64,000 nt of DNA. It comes from Verrucomicrobiaceae bacterium (lineage in GTDB: Bacteria > Verrucomicrobiota > Verrucomicrobiia > Verrucomicrobiales > Verrucomicrobiaceae). Location: contig CANGYJ010000007.1 of NCBI GenBank assembly GCA_947458455.1, positions 186,001 through 250,000 on the forward strand, written 5' to 3'. Within the stretch, counting starts at the first letter, position 1; every line of letters begins with the position of its first letter. The translations under genes and the position numbers were made by a program. Shown in pieces: positions 45,542 through 54,587 of this stretch. Below the pieces are notes generated by a model, which searched no databases, had not been told where the DNA came from, and worked only from the letters and a program-made list of their open reading frames with translations.

Positions 45542-46972
45542 ATGCACTCACCGCTATTTCGTCCATCAATGGACCGCCGGGCCTTTTTGACGGCTTCGAC
45601 GGTGGGATTGGCATCGCTGGGATTCAAGGGTGGTGTGAAGGGTTCTACCGCGCCGACGGTTTCGCTGCCCACGCTGGCGAAACCGGCCAAATCGACGGTG
45701 CTGTTCTTCCTTTGCGGCGGCTCCTCGCACATCGACATGTGGGACATGAAGCCGGACGCGCCGCTGGAGTATCGCGGCGAGTTCAAACCGATCCGCACGA
45801 CCGGCGAAGACATCGTTTTGTGCGAGCACCTGCCGCTGCTCGCCAAACAGGCGCATCGCTTTGCCATGATCCACGGCATCACCGATGGCGGTCGTGCCAC
45901 GGGCGATCACCACGCCGGTTATTACTACAACCTCACCGGCCACGCCCCCGATCCCACCTTCAAGCAGCAGGGTAATGACCGCCGTCCCTATCCCGAGGAC
46001 TGGCCTTACATGGGCAGCGTCGTCTCGATGAAGCGTCCGCAGCATCCCACTCTTCCTTCGCTCATCACACTGCCGCACAAGCCTAGCAAGCTGCCCTTCA
46101 CGCGACCCGGCCAGTTCGCCGGACGCATCGGCATGGAGTTCGATCCGTTTTTGCTCAATGGCAGCTTCGAAGAGCCGCTGAACTTCGCCGCGCCCACCAT
46201 CAGCATCGGCGGTAGCATGACCGCCGCACGCATGCAGGACCGCCAGGGCCTGCTCGCCGCTTTAAACAGCGCCCGCCGCGATCTCGATCACGAGGTGGCC
46301 ATCCAAAACTATGCCAAGCAGCAGGAGCGAGCCTTTGATCTGCTCTCCTCCAGCAGCACGGTGAATGCCTTCGACATCCAATCCGAGCCACTGGCGCTGC
46401 GTGAGCGCTACGGGCAGGACATCAACGGCATGAGTCTCCTCATGGCCCGCCGCATGGTCGAGGCAGGCGTGCCCTTCATCACCGTCTTTTGGAAAGAGGA
46501 CGAAGGCCTGCACAAGAAATGCAAAAGCGCCGGCGGCTGGGACACGCACGGAAACAACTTCAACTGCCTCCGCGATGACCTGCTGCCGCAGTTTGATCGC
46601 GGTTTCTCCGCCTTCCTCGAAGACCTCGCCTCGCGTGGATTGCTCGATGAAACGCTCGTGCTCGTCACCAGCGAGATGGGCCGCATGCCGAAAGTCGGAG
46701 ATCGCCGCAGCGGCGGCCCGCTCGGCGCAGGTCGCGATCACTGGACCGCTTGCATGAGCGTCCTTATGGCCGGTGCTGGCATCAAAGGCGGCCAAGTCGT
46801 CGGCGAGACCGATGCCCGCGCCGAACTGCCCAAAGACCGCCTCATTTACCCCGAGGACATCACCAAGACCGTCTATTACGCCATGGGCATCGACAACCTC
46901 GACGCCAAAGACAAACTCGGCCGCACCTACAACCTCCTCGAAGAGGGCAAAGCGCTCACGGAGCTGTTTTGA
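45542..46972 (+). CDS. DUF1501 domain-containing protein
   Basis: Third DUF1501 gene, 476 residues; Tat-type signal with DRRAFLTASTVGLASLG after a short leader (MHSPLFRPSMDRR; ATG 45569 also possible). Blocks FLCGGSSHIDMWDMKPDAP, SVVSMKRPQHP, GGWDTHGNNFNCLRDD, ETLVLVTSEMGRMPK and RDHWTACMSVLMAGAG. Unlike the first copy no PSD1 cytochrome gene is next to it; an ROK kinase follows 80 bases on. Confidence 0.92.
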   Translation: MHSPLFRPSMDRRAFLTASTVGLASLGFKGGVKGSTAPTVSLPTLAKPAKSTVLFFLCGGSSHIDMWDMKPDAPLEYRGEFKPIRTTGEDIVLCEHLPLLAKQAHRFAMIHGITDGGRATGDHHAGYYYNLTGHAPDPTFKQQGNDRRPYPEDWPYMGSVVSMKRPQHPTLPSLITLPHKPSKLPFTRPGQFAGRIGMEFDPFLLNGSFEEPLNFAAPTISIGGSMTAARMQDRQGLLAALNSARRDLDHEVAIQNYAKQQERAFDLLSSSSTVNAFDIQSEPLALRERYGQDINGMSLLMARRMVEAGVPFITVFWKEDEGLHKKCKSAGGWDTHGNNFNCLRDDLLPQFDRGFSAFLEDLASRGLLDETLVLVTSEMGRMPKVGDRRSGGPLGAGRDHWTACMSVLMAGAGIKGGQVVGETDARAELPKDRLIYPEDITKTVYYAMGIDNLDAKDKLGRTYNLLEEGKALTELF

Positions 46973-47053
46973 AGGAAGTTGGCAGGTCGCATTCGCCCTC
47001 GGATTTGGCCTTGCGCGGGTTTGTTTTGGCGGGCAGTCTCCGCGCCCTTTCCC

Positions 47054-47992
47054 ATGTCAGACTCTGCGAAAACCTCCATCGGCATCGATTTCGGCGGCAC
47101 CTCTGTAAAGCTCGGCGTTTGCCGCGGCGATGAATTGCTCGTCACGGATGCCCCCATCCCCACCGCGAACTTTGCCGGCCCTGCGGCCCTCATCGGCGAG
47201 ATGGCGGCCCGCGTGAGCAAGCTGCGTGAAGCCTACCCGGACATCTGCGCCATCGGCGTGGGCGTGCCGGGCCTCGTGGATTTCGATCACGGCTTCGTGC
47301 ATGAGCTGACGAACGTCCCCGGCTGGAAGCATGTGCCGCTGAAGGCCATCCTGGGTGAAAAGACCGGCCTGCCCGTGCTCGTGGAAAATGACGCGAACGC
47401 CATGGCGTATGCGGAGTTCCGTTACGGAGCGGGTCGCGGCCTGAAGAATGTCATTGGCCTCACGATGGGCACCGGCATTGGCGGTGGCGTGGTGCTGGAT
47501 GGGAAGATGTTTCGCGGCAGTGGCTTCGCCGCGGGCGAGATCGGCCAGATGAGCATTCACTTCGACGGCAAACCCGGCCACTACGGCAATCTGGGTGCCC
47601 TCGAAAAATACACCGGCAATCAGCAGATCGCCGAGCATGCCGTGCTGCGCTACGCCGAAGCTGGCATCACGAAAGACATCGACGACTGCACGCCAAAAAT
47701 GATCGCCGCCGCCGCTCAAGCCGGTGACGACATCGCCCGCCAGATCTGGGGTGAGATCGCCGATTGGCTAGGCACCGCGATCTCCAGCATCGCGTGGCTT
47801 TTAAATCCCGACGCCTTCGTCATCGGTGGTGGTGTGGCCCAGGCCGGCGACCTCATCTTTGATCCGCTGAAGCGCAAGGTGCAGAGCATGCTCAGCACCG
47901 TGGTCTGGGAGCGTCTGCAAATCGTGCCTGCCCGCTTTAGCAATGAAGCCGGCATCATCGGCAATGCCGCCCTCGCGGCCGATGCGGTGTAG
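47054..47992 (+). CDS. ROK family sugar kinase
   Basis: 312 residues from ATG 47054 (MSDSAKTSIGIDFGGTSVKL). ROK signature: GIDFGGTSVKLG, ALGVGVPGLVDF-like block, VLVENDANAMAYAEFRYGAGRG, GLTMGTGIGGGVVLDG. No N-terminal HTH, so a kinase, probably glucokinase-like. The usual zinc-binding CxCGxxGC is replaced by GHYGNLGALEKY (no cysteines), a known ROK variant. ATP-dependent phosphorylation of a hexose or amino sugar. Confidence 0.9.
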   Translation: MSDSAKTSIGIDFGGTSVKLGVCRGDELLVTDAPIPTANFAGPAALIGEMAARVSKLREAYPDICAIGVGVPGLVDFDHGFVHELTNVPGWKHVPLKAILGEKTGLPVLVENDANAMAYAEFRYGAGRGLKNVIGLTMGTGIGGGVVLDGKMFRGSGFAAGEIGQMSIHFDGKPGHYGNLGALEKYTGNQQIAEHAVLRYAEAGITKDIDDCTPKMIAAAAQAGDDIARQIWGEIADWLGTAISSIAWLLNPDAFVIGGGVAQAGDLIFDPLKRKVQSMLSTVVWERLQIVPARFSNEAGIIGNAALAADAV

Positions 47993-48006
47993 AGAAGCGC
48001 CTCGGT

Positions 48007-48606
48007 ATGACGCCCCTTTTCGTCCCCTCAGATCACTTCCGTGAGCTCGCTCCGAGCGACCTCTTCCCCGATGCCTCGCGTCCGCTGGAGATCGATCTCG
48101 GCTGCGGAGATGGCACTTTCCTTCTCGGCATGGCGGCGCATCACCCGGAGCGTGATTTTCTCGGGCTGGAACGCATGCTGGGCCGTGTGAGCAAAACGGC
48201 GCGGAAGATCGCGGTGCAAAAGCTCTCGAATGCTCGCATCATGCGTCTCGAAAGCGCCTACACCGTCGCGTGGCTGCTGCCACGAGCCAGCGTGAGTCGG
48301 CTGCACCTGCTCTGTCCTGATCCGTGGCCGAAAAAGAAGCACGCTGCCCGCCGCCTGGTGAATCAGGCCGAGTTCCTCGATGGCCTCGTGCGCACCTTGA
48401 AGCCAGGAGGCGAGTTTTTGCTCAAGACGGATGACCAACCTTACTTTGAAGATGCGCTGCTCAGCCTCGAATCTCGTGCGCATCAGTTTGAACGGCTCGA
48501 TTGGCCCGAGGATGCCTTCTTTTATCCCACCACGGACTTTGAGCAAAGCTGGCTCGATGTCGGCCGCGTCATTCACCGGGCACGTTGGAGGCTGAAATCG
48601 GCCTGA
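48007..48606 (+). CDS. trmB: tRNA (guanine-N7)-methyltransferase
   Basis: 199 residues. SAM-binding EIDLGCGDGTFLLGMA, the family LERMLGRVSKTARKIAV, and the active-site block LCPDPWPKKKHAARRLV with FLLKTDDQPYF. Methylates G46 of tRNA. It follows the ROK gene by 14 bases. Confidence 0.93.
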   Translation: MTPLFVPSDHFRELAPSDLFPDASRPLEIDLGCGDGTFLLGMAAHHPERDFLGLERMLGRVSKTARKIAVQKLSNARIMRLESAYTVAWLLPRASVSRLHLLCPDPWPKKKHAARRLVNQAEFLDGLVRTLKPGGEFLLKTDDQPYFEDALLSLESRAHQFERLDWPEDAFFYPTTDFEQSWLDVGRVIHRARWRLKSA

Positions 48607-48697
48607 GGCGGCCGCTCGCAAGGGAAGTTCATACCGATTTGCCCGGATGAGCATTCCACAGTGGATTTCAGCGGGTGGAAATGTTTCACTCCGCCAC

Positions 48698-50140
48698 ATG
48701 CTCCGAACTGCCTTCGCCCTCCTCGCTCTTGTTTCGACCGTTTTCGCCCGCCAGCCGAATGTGGTGCTCATTTTGGCGGATGACCTCGGCTATGCGGACC
48801 TGGGTTGCTTTGGCTCTCGCACGATCCAAACGCCGCACCTTGACAAGCTGGCGGCGGAAGGCGTGAAGGGGACGAGCTTTTATGTGTCGCAGGCCGTGTG
48901 CAGCGCCTCGCGGGCCTCGCTGATGACGGGCTGCTACGCGAACCGCGTGGGCATGCAGGGAGCGCTGAATCACACCAGCCGCGAAGGTTTGAACCCCTCC
49001 GAATGGACGCTGCCGGAGATGCTGAAGGAGAAAGGCTATGCCACGGCGGCCTTTGGCAAATGGCACCTGGGCACGCGGATGATGTTTCATCCGATGAAGA
49101 ACGGCTTCGATGAGTTTCTGGGCATCCCTTACTCGAACGACAACACCAAGTACCATCCCTCGCTCGCCAAAGAGATGCCGCCACTGCCGCTCTACGATGG
49201 CCTGAAGGTCATCGAGAACGATCCCGATCAGAGCCTCTTCACCCAGCGCTTCACCGAGCGGGCCGTGGCTTTCATTGAGAGGCACAAGGCGGAGCCGTTC
49301 TTCCTTTATGTGCCGCATGTGATGCCGCACGTGCCCATCTTTGCCTCCGAAAAATGGCGCGGGAAATCCGGCGCCGGGCTTTACGCGGATGTCGTGCAGG
49401 AGCTGGATGATTCCGTGGGCCAGATCGTGGATGCCGTGAGCCGCTGCGGGCTGGGTAAAGACACGCTGATCCTCTTCTTCTCCGACAACGGCCCCTTCCT
49501 CAGCTACGGCAATCACGCTGGCTCCGCCAAGCCGCTGCGTGAGGGCAAGCTGACGAGTTTCGAGGGCGGTGTGCGCGTGCCTTTCATCGCCCGCTGGACC
49601 GGTCGCCTGCCTGCGGGCCGCGAATGCGCGGAGCCAATGATGGAGACGGATCTGCTGCCAACTGTCGCCGCGCTCGTCGATGGCAAGATGGTGGAAAAGA
49701 AGATCGACGGCCAAAACATCCTGCCCGTGCTCGAAGGCGGTGCGTCACCGCATGAGGCGCTTTATTTTTACAGCGGCGATGAATTGCAGGCGGTGCGCAG
49801 CGGCTCGTGGAAACTGCATTTTGCGCATCCCTACATCTCCGTGGATGGCGAACCGGGCCGCGATGGCAAACCAGCCCGTTTTGGTCTGATGAAGCCGAAG
49901 TCGATCACGCAAAGCGGCATCGACGGCATCGCCACGCGTCATGGGTATGCGGTGAAACAGCAAAAGACGGTGCTTTACGATCTCAGCCGTGATCCTGGCG
50001 AGTCGGAGGATGTGGCCGCGCAGCATCCCGAGATCGTCGAGAAGCTCCAAAAGCTCGCCACCGGCATGCGCGGCGATCTCGGCGATGCGCTGACGAAGAC
50101 CAAAGCCACCGGCGCGAGGCCCGTGGGACGTGACAACTAA
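48698..50140 (+). CDS. Secreted sulfatase (formylglycine type)
   Basis: 480 residues from ATG 48698 (signal MLRTAFALLALVSTVFA). Alkaline-phosphatase-fold sulfatase: PNVVLILADDLGYADLGCFGSRTIQTP, the formylglycine site CSASRASLMTG (Cys type), GKWHLGTRMMFHP, SDNGPFLSYGNHAG and LYDLSRDPGE. The cytochrome-FGE gene at 25.1 kb carries an FGE-like domain but is far away. Acts on sulfated glycans in the periplasm or outside. Start at 48698 chosen for the signal peptide; the track start at 48647 is less likely. Confidence 0.93.
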   Translation: MLRTAFALLALVSTVFARQPNVVLILADDLGYADLGCFGSRTIQTPHLDKLAAEGVKGTSFYVSQAVCSASRASLMTGCYANRVGMQGALNHTSREGLNPSEWTLPEMLKEKGYATAAFGKWHLGTRMMFHPMKNGFDEFLGIPYSNDNTKYHPSLAKEMPPLPLYDGLKVIENDPDQSLFTQRFTERAVAFIERHKAEPFFLYVPHVMPHVPIFASEKWRGKSGAGLYADVVQELDDSVGQIVDAVSRCGLGKDTLILFFSDNGPFLSYGNHAGSAKPLREGKLTSFEGGVRVPFIARWTGRLPAGRECAEPMMETDLLPTVAALVDGKMVEKKIDGQNILPVLEGGASPHEALYFYSGDELQAVRSGSWKLHFAHPYISVDGEPGRDGKPARFGLMKPKSITQSGIDGIATRHGYAVKQQKTVLYDLSRDPGESEDVAAQHPEIVEKLQKLATGMRGDLGDALTKTKATGARPVGRDN

Positions 50141-50158
50141 TCTGCCCCCTTCCAAATC

Positions 50159-50611
50159 ATGCGCCTCGTCATCCAACGCGTCTCTGAAGCCTCCGTCACC
50201 ATCGACAACGCTGTCACCGGCCGCATCGGGGCCGGTTTGATGATCCTTTGTGGCATCAAGAACGATGACACCGCCGAGGATGTGGCCTGGCTGGTGCAGA
50301 AGGTCACGCAGATGCGCATCTTCAGCGATGCGGAGGGAAAGATGAATCTCAGTGTGAAGGACATCTCTGGCGGACTGCTCGTGGTGAGCCAGTTCACGCT
50401 GCACGCCAGCACGAAGAAGGGAAACCGCCCCAGCTTCATCCGCGCCGCGAGGCCGGAGCAGGCCATCCCGCTGTATGAGCAGTTCATGAGCGCCCTGGAG
50501 TACGACACTGGCCGGAAGGTCGAGCGCGGCGTCTTCGGCGCTGACATGAAGGTGGCCCTCATCAACGACGGCCCGGTGACCATCCTGATCGACTCGCGGG
50601 CACGCGAGTAA
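50159..50611 (+). CDS. dtd: D-aminoacyl-tRNA deacylase
   Basis: 150 residues. Motifs: [47 protein letters not shown] (Thr/GP pocket), and [23 protein letters not shown]. Removes D-amino acids and Gly mischarged on tRNA(Ala). Starts 18 bases after the sulfatase. A CCCCTCACC repeat follows. Confidence 0.94.
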   Translation: MRLVIQRVSEASVTIDNAVTGRIGAGLMILCGIKNDDTAEDVAWLVQKVTQMRIFSDAEGKMNLSVKDISGGLLVVSQFTLHASTKKGNRPSFIRAARPEQAIPLYEQFMSALEYDTGRKVERGVFGADMKVALINDGPVTILIDSRARE

Positions 50612-50616
50612 CCTTG

Positions 50617-50772
50617 CCCCCTCACCTAACCTCTCCCCCCGACTCATACCGATCTGATTGTCGTTGGCTTTTCACGGGGGAGAGGAACCTGAAAGCGCAC
50701 TCCCTCTCCCCGCGAGAAACTTGCGATGCCATCTCGGATTTCATTGCGGGGAGAGGGCTGGGGTGAGGGGCC
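50617..50772. repeat. CCCCTCACC double-hairpin repeat, copy 3
   Basis: Starts CCCCTCACCTAACCTCTCCC and ends GAGGGCTGGGGTGAGGGG; internal GGGGGAGAGGAACCTGAAAG and ACTCCCTCTCCCCGCG. Begins 5 bases after dtd stops and lies between dtd and the CBS gene. Resembles copy 1 most closely. Confidence 0.85.
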
Positions 50773-50869
50773 GATCATGCCATCCCGCAACATCCAGCCA
50801 TGCATGCCCAAGCCACGCGGAGCAGGAAGAGTGTGCCTCGGCAAGGTTGAGCCACCACCCAACCCAACC

Positions 50870-51289
50870 ATGAAACGCAACGATCCCATCTCCCACCTCA
50901 TGACCCGCAACGTGATCACCGTGCATCACGGCGATCCGATCTCGAAAGTCCGCTCTCTCGTCCGCCAGCACGGCGTGCATCACCTCCCCGTCGTGAATGG
51001 CGATCAGCTCATCGGCATCATCACCTGGAGCGACATCCTCCGCGTGAGCTTTGGCGATGCCTTTGGCACCGACGAACGCACCGTCGATGCCACGCTGGAC
51101 CACACTCTCACGCTTGAGCAGGTCATGAAGAAAGATCCCGTCACGCTCCCCGAGACGGGCACCATCCGCGAAGCCGCTGAAATCCTCGCCAAGAGTGAGT
51201 TCCATTCCCTCCCCATCGTTAACGGCGGCAAGGTCGTCGGCATGGTGACCTCGACGGACCTCATCCGCTATCTGGTGGATCAGTTTTAG
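50870..51289 (+). CDS. CBS domain pair protein
   Basis: 139 residues from ATG 50870 (MKRNDPISHLMTRNVITVH). Two CBS motifs (PISHLMTRNVITVHHGDPISKVRSL; LEQVMKKDPVTLPETGTIREAAEIL) with HHLPVVNGDQLIGIITWSDI and FHSLPIVNGGKVVGMVTSTDLIRYL. Nucleotide-binding sensor module with unknown output; the track start at 50726 lies inside the repeat. Confidence 0.9.
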   Translation: MKRNDPISHLMTRNVITVHHGDPISKVRSLVRQHGVHHLPVVNGDQLIGIITWSDILRVSFGDAFGTDERTVDATLDHTLTLEQVMKKDPVTLPETGTIREAAEILAKSEFHSLPIVNGGKVVGMVTSTDLIRYLVDQF

Positions 51290-51322
51290 CCTCACTCGCC
51301 GAGCGGCTTGCACGCTCGGTTT

Positions 51323-51411
51323 GCCTCAGAGGGGAGGAGGAGCAAAGAACGCAGAGTTTGGTTCCAAACAAAACTTCGCGCCCTCTGCTTCTTTGCCTCT
51401 TTGCGGCAGAG
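51323..51411. repeat. CAGAGGGGAGG / CCTCTTTGCGGCA inverted repeat, copy 1
   Basis: CAGAGGGGAGGAGGAGCAAA, GCAGAG and their complements CCCTCTGCTTCTTTGCCTCT form inverted arms around a short AT-rich loop. Same family as 60247-60330. Occupies the gap between the CBS gene and the small membrane protein; nothing else seen there. Confidence 0.8.
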
Positions 51412-51515
51412 ACAAGTTTTGGGATAAGGTTAGCCCATCAGCGCTACCGCGATGGGCTTGGCCAAAATGTTGTTTATTCGGATGAGTCATTGCGGTAAAA
51501 AACGGGAAGAAACAC

Positions 51516-51785
51516 ATGGATACACCGACTTCCTCCCCTTCTCTCTGGTTCATGGCTCCTGGCATGATCGGTTTTGCGATAGCCTTCGTCGTCCAATTCA
51601 AGCTCAAACATCATGTGGATCGGGAGAAGGTAGTGAATCTGAGCGACATGTCCGAATTGTTCACGAACGGCATGCCACCCAAGAAAGTGCTTACGGAGCA
51701 AGGGTGTAAGTATCTTTGGTGGTTCCGCATTGGAGCCGGACTCTTTGTCGCCAACGCCCTGCTGCTCGTTCTTCTTGATCCTTGA
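51516..51785 (+). CDS. Small hypothetical membrane protein
   Basis: 89 residues. Two hydrophobic segments (LWFMAPGMIGFAIAFVVQF; LWWFRIGAGLFVANALLLVLL) around a charged middle (KHHVDREKVVNLSDMSELF). Short purine run AAGAAAC before ATG 51516. No family recognised. Stop is 3 bases from the convergent hemW stop. Confidence 0.7.
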   Translation: MDTPTSSPSLWFMAPGMIGFAIAFVVQFKLKHHVDREKVVNLSDMSELFTNGMPPKKVLTEQGCKYLWWFRIGAGLFVANALLLVLLDP

Positions 51786-51788
51786 TGG

Positions 51789-52877
51789 TCACCCCATCAG
51801 CGCCACGGCGATGGGATCAACGAGTGGTTTACCTGTCCGGGTGAGCCAAACGAAAGCCTTGTCATACCCCAGCAAGCCCTGATCACGCAGTGTGTCGAGC
51901 ATGCGGCGTTGATCGGGGGCGATGAGATCGAGGGGCAAGCCACGCTTCGTGCGTAGTTCGAGGCCGAAGCGTTCCGTGCGGCGGTTTTCATCGGTGAGCA
52001 CTTCGACATCCGTCGCGGTGTTTTCACCGGCGAGGGTGAGGGCGATGTAGCGATCTGTATCCGGCACGTTTTTCCAGCGGCGGCCTTCGACCGTCGAGAA
52101 CGCTCCGGGGCCGATGCCGAGGTAATCCGCGCCGAGCCAGTAGGCCTCGTTGTGCTGGCTGCGATGGCCGGGCTGGGCGTAGTTGGAGATTTCGTAGTGC
52201 TCGAAGCCGCCGGCTTCGAGCAGGTCGATGGCCAGATGGAAAAAATCGGCATCACGACCTTCATCGGTGCGGAATTCACCTTTTTGGAGGCGACGGAAAA
52301 AGTCGGTGTCCTCCTCATAATTGAGGTTGTAGGCCGAGATGTGGTCGGGCTTGAGCGAAAGCGAGTGTTCGAGGGTTTGACGCCAGGTTTCCAATTCCTG
52401 GCCGGGTATCGAAAACATCACGTCGAGGTTCAAACTGGGAAATTTCGCCTCGCGAAGCACCTGCCACGTTTCTTCCGCTTCGGCGGGCGAGTGATCGCGA
52501 CCTAGCGTTTTGAGCGTGGCGTCATCCCAGGCCTGGATGCCGAGGGAGATGCGTGTGACGCCCATCTCACGCATCAGCGCCGCTTTGGAAGGCGTGACGG
52601 TGCGTGGATTGGCCTCCATGGTGAATTCGGCCACCTCGCTAAAGTCCACCCGCTCACGCAAGCCACGCAGCAGGCGCTCCAGATGCGTGTCACTGAGCAT
52701 CGTGGGCGTGCCGCCGCCGAAAAAGATCGTCTTCGGCTTCAGCGGCTGCTTGGAGGCCTCTTTGAGCAGCGCATCGACAAACGCCGTCATGTCCGTCCCG
52801 CCCGGCGTGTGCTTGTGAAAGCTGCAATACGGGCAGATGCGGTGGCAAAAAGGGATGTGGACGTAGAGGTGGCGCAA
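51789..52877 (-). CDS. hemW: HemW-like radical SAM protein (coproporphyrinogen III oxidase-like)
   Basis: 362 residues. MRHLYVHIPFCHRICPYCSF gives the radical SAM CxxxCxxC, then FFGGGTPTML, EFTMEANPRTV, SLGIQAWDDATLKTLGRDHS, LNLDVMFSIPGQ and EISNYAQPGHRSQHNEAYW, all HemW features. HemW acts as a heme chaperone for respiratory enzymes rather than a true oxidase. The divergent gene upstream is the phytoene/squalene synthase. Confidence 0.92.
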   Translation of the reverse strand: MRHLYVHIPFCHRICPYCSFHKHTPGGTDMTAFVDALLKEASKQPLKPKTIFFGGGTPTMLSDTHLERLLRGLRERVDFSEVAEFTMEANPRTVTPSKAALMREMGVTRISLGIQAWDDATLKTLGRDHSPAEAEETWQVLREAKFPSLNLDVMFSIPGQELETWRQTLEHSLSLKPDHISAYNLNYEEDTDFFRRLQKGEFRTDEGRDADFFHLAIDLLEAGGFEHYEISNYAQPGHRSQHNEAYWLGADYLGIGPGAFSTVEGRRWKNVPDTDRYIALTLAGENTATDVEVLTDENRRTERFGLELRTKRGLPLDLIAPDQRRMLDTLRDQGLLGYDKAFVWLTRTGKPLVDPIAVALMG

Positions 52878-52890
52878 GGGGAACGAGGCG

Positions 52891-52966
52891 GTGGAGTAAT
52901 GGAGTGGTGGAGTGATGAGGAGATGCTATAGCACGACTCCATCACTCCACTACTCCAACACTCCTG
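52891..52966. repeat. TGGAGTG palindromic repeat, copy 3
   Basis: GTGGAGTAATGGAGTGGTGG on the left and CCATCACTCCACTACTCCAA on the right are inverted arms around about 17 bases. It occupies the divergent promoter space between hemW and the squalene/phytoene synthase gene. Confidence 0.8.
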
Positions 52967-52977
52967 TTCCCAGCCCG

Positions 52978-53952
52978 ATGTCCGACGAAACCCATCATGA
53001 ACGCGAGCTTGGCGGCCAGTTGCTGGCGGCGGTGTCGCGGTCGTTTTATCTCACGCTGAAGGCGCTGCCGAAGGAGCTGCGGGAGCCGATCTCACTCGCC
53101 TACCTGCTGGCGCGGACGGCAGATACCATCGCGGACACGGCCAGCGTGAGCGAAGCGGTGCGGCTGGATTGCCTGGAGCAGTATCGAGCCTTGGTCAGAG
53201 ATGGCGGTGGCGGTGAAAACCTCGCGGCGGTGCTTCGCGAGCAGTTTTGCCCCAAGCAGAGCGATGACGCGGAGCGGCGGCTGATGGAAAAATTCGCCGA
53301 TGGCATCGCCTGGCTGCGCACGATGGCTCCGCGACCTCTCGCAGCGATCCAGAGCGTGCTGGAGCACATCATCGACGGCCAGATGCTCGACATCCGCCGC
53401 TTTCCATCGGATGGGAAACTGCGTCGCCTGACGAATGACACGGAGCTGGATGACTACACCTGGCTCGTCGCGGGCTGTGTGGGCGAGTTTTGGACGCAGC
53501 TCTGCGCCAGCGAGCTGCCTGCCTCGCTCGATCCGGCGGTCACGACGGCGCAGATGCAGGCCTGGGGTGCTCGCATGGGCAAAGGCCTCCAGCTCATCAA
53601 CATCCTCCGCGACATCGGCGAGGACACCCGCGATGGCCGCTGCTACCTGCCGTGCGAGCCGGAGCAACTCCAGGCCGAATGGCGGCGCTGGCTGCAAACC
53701 TGCATCGAGCATCTCGAAGGCGGCCTACGCTATGTGCAGCACGTTTCCCACGGCAAACTGCGCTACGCCACCGCCCTGCCACTGCTGCTGGGCATTCAAA
53801 CCGTCGCCAAAATGCGCTCCACCGCCTGGGAGCAGTTACTCCAAGGCGTGAAGATCTCCCGCCTCGACGTGGCCAGCATCCTCGCCCAAGCGATGATCGC
53901 CTGCCGCAGCCCCGAGGCGTTGGAGAGGCTGTATCGGAAGCTGGGGGCGTGA
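52978..53952 (+). CDS. Squalene/phytoene synthase family protein
   Basis: 324 residues from ATG 52978 (MSDETHHERELGGQLLAAV). Trans-isoprenyl synthase motifs: SFYLTLKALPKELREPISLAYLLARTADTIADTA (first Asp motif, DTIAD) and LINILRDIGEDTRDGRCYLP (second Asp-rich motif). Condenses prenyl diphosphates to squalene or a carotenoid precursor; without hpn or crt neighbours the product is open. The track start at 52912 lies in the repeat. Confidence 0.9.
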   Translation: MSDETHHERELGGQLLAAVSRSFYLTLKALPKELREPISLAYLLARTADTIADTASVSEAVRLDCLEQYRALVRDGGGGENLAAVLREQFCPKQSDDAERRLMEKFADGIAWLRTMAPRPLAAIQSVLEHIIDGQMLDIRRFPSDGKLRRLTNDTELDDYTWLVAGCVGEFWTQLCASELPASLDPAVTTAQMQAWGARMGKGLQLINILRDIGEDTRDGRCYLPCEPEQLQAEWRRWLQTCIEHLEGGLRYVQHVSHGKLRYATALPLLLGIQTVAKMRSTAWEQLLQGVKISRLDVASILAQAMIACRSPEALERLYRKLGA

Positions 53953-53958
53953 TGCATG

Positions 53959-54148
53959 GGCCCCTCACCCCAGCCCTCTCCCCCGGAAGTACCCAAGAGC
54001 TCATTCACGCGCCTCGCGGGGGAGAGGGAGTGTGCTTTTTAAATGCCTATAGCGTGGAGATGGACCAGGAGCGTCCTCCCTCTCCCCGGCAAAGGGTCTC
54101 GCTTGCTTCTCGATCATGTTCTGGGGAGAGGGCTGGGGTGAGGTGGGG
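53959..54148. repeat. CCCCTCACC double-hairpin repeat, copy 4
   Basis: Longest copy: CCCCTCACCCCAGCCCTCTC at the left, GGGGAGAGGGCTGGGGTGAG at the right, with internal GGGGGAGAGGGAGTGTGC and CCTCCCTCTCCCCGGC pairs. Starts 7 bases after the synthase stop and ends 14 bases before the DUF559 pseudogene. Confidence 0.85.
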
Positions 54149-54161
54149 CACTGACGATCAC

Positions 54162-54518
54162 TCACCGCGTGGCCTCCCAAATGACGTTCAGCACGGTGTC
54201 GGTATCGCGAAGCATCTCATGATTGGTGAATCAAAGCGTTCGAATGCCCTTTTGACGTAGAAAAGCTTCACGAATGGCGTCCTTGCGATGGCCTCTCGCT
54301 TCGTTGTGCTGACCTCCATCCAGTTCGATGCAGAGGTTCAGCTCCGCGCAGAAGAAATCGAGCACGTAAGGCTCCACGGGATGCTGACGTCGAAACTTTC
54401 GACCGCGGACACGACGGCCTCGCAGGATGCTCCAGAGATACGATTCGGCATCGGTGGCCTCCTGGCGGAGTTTTCTCGCGAAGGCAATGAGTCCGAGTTT
54501 TTCGTCATGGACTGACAT
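54162..54518 (-). pseudogene. DUF559 endonuclease-fold gene broken by one stop codon
   Basis: Reading from ATG 54518 (MSVHDEKLGLIAFARKLRQE) gives the DUF559 pattern: ATDAESYLWSILRGRRVRGRKFRRQHPVEPYVLDFFCAELNLCIELDGGQH, a PDDEXK/Vsr-like nuclease core with the D-x-F and E-L-D-G-G-Q-H acids. At 54231-54233 the frame has TGA right after GIRTL. The same frame continues beyond with FTNHEMLRDTDTVLNVIWEATR and a normal TGA at 54162-54164, which matches the missing C-terminus. A CGA (Arg) to TGA change explains it. The track shows only the 5' part (107 residues from 54554). It lies between two CCCCTCACC repeats. The truncated protein keeps the visible core acids but lacks the last helix, so activity is doubtful. 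Confidence 0.88.
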
Positions 54519-54587
54519 GCGTAAATGATCGCGGGTAGGGCTTTGGGGCGTCAAGCAGCATTCTTGGTCGGACGAAACACTTCAAAT

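Noticed and set aside
50617-50772. CCCCTCACC repeats as CRISPR-like arrays
   Set aside because: Copies are spread over 35 kb, are palindromic units of 150-190 bases and do not alternate with uniform spacers; no cas genes.
54231-54233. Selenocysteine or programmed readthrough at the DUF559 TGA
   Set aside because: No SECIS-like hairpin was seen just after it, and family alignment from memory expects Arg (CGA) there; a mutation is simpler.
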